The notes beneath the pieces are model-generated. The model saw nothing but the letters and a program-made list of their open reading frames with translations. It ran no database searches and was not told the DNA's origin. Below, one piece after another: positions 61,343 to 64,000 of a DNA stretch of 64,000 nt. This DNA comes from Ailanthus altissimus. Lineage: Eukaryota > Streptophyta > Magnoliopsida > Sapindales > Simaroubaceae. The position numbers and the translations under genes are program-made. The stretch is from the NCBI GenBank assembly GCA_946807835.1, contig OX327704.1, positions 6,758,001 through 6,822,000 of the forward strand, given 5' to 3'. Within the stretch, counting starts at the first letter, position 1; every line of letters starts with the position of its first letter.

Positions 61343-62453
61343 TCTCAATTAACTAAACAAAAGTAAAGAGTAGAATTCACAAATAAAGATAATCTAGGGT
61401 TTTGACTCGTCCCCTAGTATTTCATTGGACTCATTAACCACTTAGTTAATCTTTTAATACCAATTGATTGGCTTTGACACTAATCTCATCACAAACCTCT
61501 GTCGATAGTCAAATGACTATATTACGCATTTTAACAATCACCTATATGTCTATGGTAATCAAATCAAAATGTAATTCATAAATATCAAGTCTAAATTATA
61601 CCATACAACCTAGGTATATGTCTATCCTAGATGAAACTCATAGTTATTACCCTATGATCATGCATCAAACTACCCTAGGCTAAACACATAAATCCCTCCG
61701 TCGAGTTCATCATGGTTCTTCAATCATTCAAAATATTGATCAGGTATAATGAAAGCATTAAACATAAGATAGAATGAATCAATTGAATTTATCAAGTTCA
61801 TAAACTAAAATTTAACTCAATCAAAATCCATACTATGTTTACATAGTCTAACCCTAGATGAACAAATTAACCCATCACAAAATCAAAAGTATCAAACCAA
61901 TTCATAAAGATCAATAAGAACAAGAACATAATGATAAAGAAAGAGAAGAAAAACTAATTAAAGCCACTCCTTGATGTGCTTCTCCCTCAATCTTGACTTG
62001 AAGCTTGAATCTTGATCTTGGTTCTTCAATCTTTGGTTTTGATATTTGATTTTGTGTTATAAATTCTCTCTCTAAGGTTTTTTTGCCTCTTTTCTCTCTT
62101 TTTCTCCCCTTTTAGGGTTTTTGACTTTCTATTTATAGGTTTTTGTTTCTAAAATTCTGTTCACGAGTTACTGTACTGTTCACACAGCCACTGTTCACCA
62201 CAACGAGCCGCTGCGCTGGGTTGTGGGCGCTGCGGTGCTCAGCTACTGACTTGGGCACCGCGGCTCTCAGTCATAGGTGCTGTGGCACCCAGCCCTGGTA
62301 CCAATTCACCTCTCGTTTGTTCCTATACGTCAAATTATTCATTGTACATCTATTTATAATCAAAAACCACAATTAAATAGCCACATATTTATGATTTGGA
62401 GCAAAATACGAAAGTTGAGTACAAATTATACTAGTGCTTTTACGGCCCTATCA
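61343..62453 (-). repeat. Family B 3' LTR, truncated, fused to inverted family A LTR
   Basis: It aligns with 12492-13638: it starts at TCTCAATTAACTAAAC and ends CGGCCCTATCA at 62453. About 182 bp of the LTR (equivalent of 12310-12491) is missing at the fusion. It contains the same GC-rich block (62200-62290) as the other B LTRs. Confidence 0.87.
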
Positions 62454-64000
62454 AATACCTATAAATTTAAGACTTTACTCGCCCTGGAGCAAAACAAAGA
62501 AAAATATTCACAAATTATTCATGACTTAAAAATAAAACTAAAATCTAAAAATAAGCTCAAGTTGATTAGATGATCAATATCGTTGTCTTAAAAGCTGAGA
62601 AAAATAACACAAGGCTCTTCAGAAATCAATAAACATCTTTCAACAATCCTCGTACCATTGATCAAGTACTTCATTCTCCCTTGTAAATGATCGCTTGTGC
62701 GTGTGTGTAATAAGCAAGTAATTAGCTAAATAGAACTTAAATTTATTCAATACTTAATAAATACGTAAATATGATATCTCGGCATATTTGTAATTATAAC
62801 ACTACCACTAATGTAGAAATACACATATCTAGGGATCTATTTAGGACTTTATTTAGCTTGTAATGTAAGGCTAAGGTAAAAGTGAGTTATAAAGATATAT
62901 AAAGTGTAAATCACACCATTAACACTTAGACTTTACTCAGAAACCTCTTGATTCCTTCTCCTTCTTGATTATTTATCTCTTCTCCAAAACTTATGATATT
63001 TTCATTTTTCTTTTAATCTATTTTACAAAGAATTTCTTCTTTTTCTCAAGCTGGGGGTATTATACATTTAAACATTTTTTTTATATACCCCCAAACTTAG
63101 ATTGATATACATTTTCAAGACTTATTACTTTTCATTGCAGTATCCTTCTTTCATACATCCACAACCTCCTTCATTTTAAGAATATTTTTAAGTAAACTCA
63201 AAGTTTATGGTGCTACCGGTAGATTTTAGGATAAGTAAACTCAAAATCTTTAAGCTTGTAATGTGGCTAAATAGAAAAGGATGATAATTAGGATCAAACA
63301 GGATGACTAGGGATAAATATACATATAAGGCAGGCTCGAAAAGGCTCAAACGGTCCAAAGATGGCCTAATGTCATTTCTCTAAGCATGTGAATTCTAGGA
63401 TTTCACCTCAAGTAGTAATCAAGCAAGTTCTAGAGTGTTGATCCTCGAGATTGTGGTGTATTACTTAAGCATGAATAACTCTAAGCAAAAAAAAATCAAC
63501 TAATACATGCTTCTTTCAATGTGCCCAAGAATAAGTGATCAAAAATAAGCTTGAAATCAGTTCAATATTCATGATATAAAAATTATCTCAAGCCTTTATT
63601 ATTTTCTAAAGACTTGTGAAAATAAATTCAGCTAATATTTTATTTCTTATCATGGACTAATGATCATCATCTCAACTAAAACTAGACCAAAAAAAAAAAA
63701 TTACTCTACAAGACAACCACTCAAATCATGTAGTAAAAATAAATACAGGTTATGTGTTTTTCATCCCCAAACTTAAATTAGACATTGTCCTCAATGTCTA
63801 AAAATAAACTTAAAAGTAAGAAAAACTCCCTTAGTAGATAAAGTTGAAGCAATGCAACGTTGTTGCCCATTGATTGGACTGCGTCATTCCTTTACTTCTA
63901 ACGCTTGAAACTGCTTAAGCTGCTTTCTTGAATGCTTGACTTGCTGATTTTATTCCTAAGAGAAACAAAGAAACTGACATAACTAAAACTAAAAATAAGC
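62454..64000 (-). mobile_element. Second family B element, 3' internal region (runs off the window)
   Basis: It aligns with 13639-15200 in the same order, including the (AAT)ACCCCCAAACTTAG word near 63087, TCGAAAAGGCTCAAACGGTCC (63336) and CATTGTCCTCAATGTCTA (63783). It is non-coding. The copy's protease and gag would lie beyond 64000. Confidence 0.85.

Overview
This is a plant nuclear window, probably from a eudicot. It is AT-rich, packed with nested LTR retrotransposons, and holds one convincing host gene, which is split into 16 exons. I see no bacterial operons, rRNA genes, tRNA genes or CRISPR array. All boundaries below were read by eye from the sequence.

Host gene (52279 back to 39115, minus strand). 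Sixteen exons with GT/AG junctions join into an uninterrupted 892-codon frame. It encodes a WD40-propeller protein with a C-terminal TFIIIC-type zinc ribbon, the plant homologue of the TFIIIC90 / GTF3C4-like subunit. Intron 8 has been swollen by an antisense Copia element (44552-48639).

Left arm (1-37317) is repeats on repeats. (i) At 1755-2880 there is a broken reading frame followed by a CaMV-35S-like promoter and poly(A) arrangement; it may be a fossil pararetrovirus fragment. (ii) A small-LTR Copia element lies at 3952-8418. (iii) A Copia element with LTRs of about 1.68 kb spans 8700-24873, flanked by AATAT target duplications. It was later split by a minus-strand gag-protease-only Gypsy element (family B, 12310-19038, target duplication GCGGC). 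(iv) A giant palindromic, Mutator-like foldback element of ten hairpin modules lies at 25307-27646, with a 10-bp target duplication. (v) There is a TRIM-like relic (29145-29899) and a hAT transposase scrap (about 30580-30840). (vi) A minus-strand gag-protease Gypsy-type element (31363-36408) carries a 2.3-kb solo LTR in its gag and abuts a tandem TRIM array (36411-37317).

Right arm (53928-64000) holds an Athila-like Ty3/Gypsy element (family A) with a 1383-bp LTR, a tRNA-Asp primer site and gag-pol. It is truncated in integrase at about 60100 and joined head-on to an inverted family A LTR. That LTR is fused to a family B 3' LTR and internal region that runs off the window.

Families A and B share primer site, gag-protease similarity and LTR blocks. 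Each also carries a patch of foreign or displaced element sequence: a B-LTR piece inside A pol, and a gag piece inside a B LTR. The most economical reading is an autonomous/non-autonomous pair whose RNAs were reverse-transcribed together with template switching. Most element stop codons look like products of cytosine deamination.
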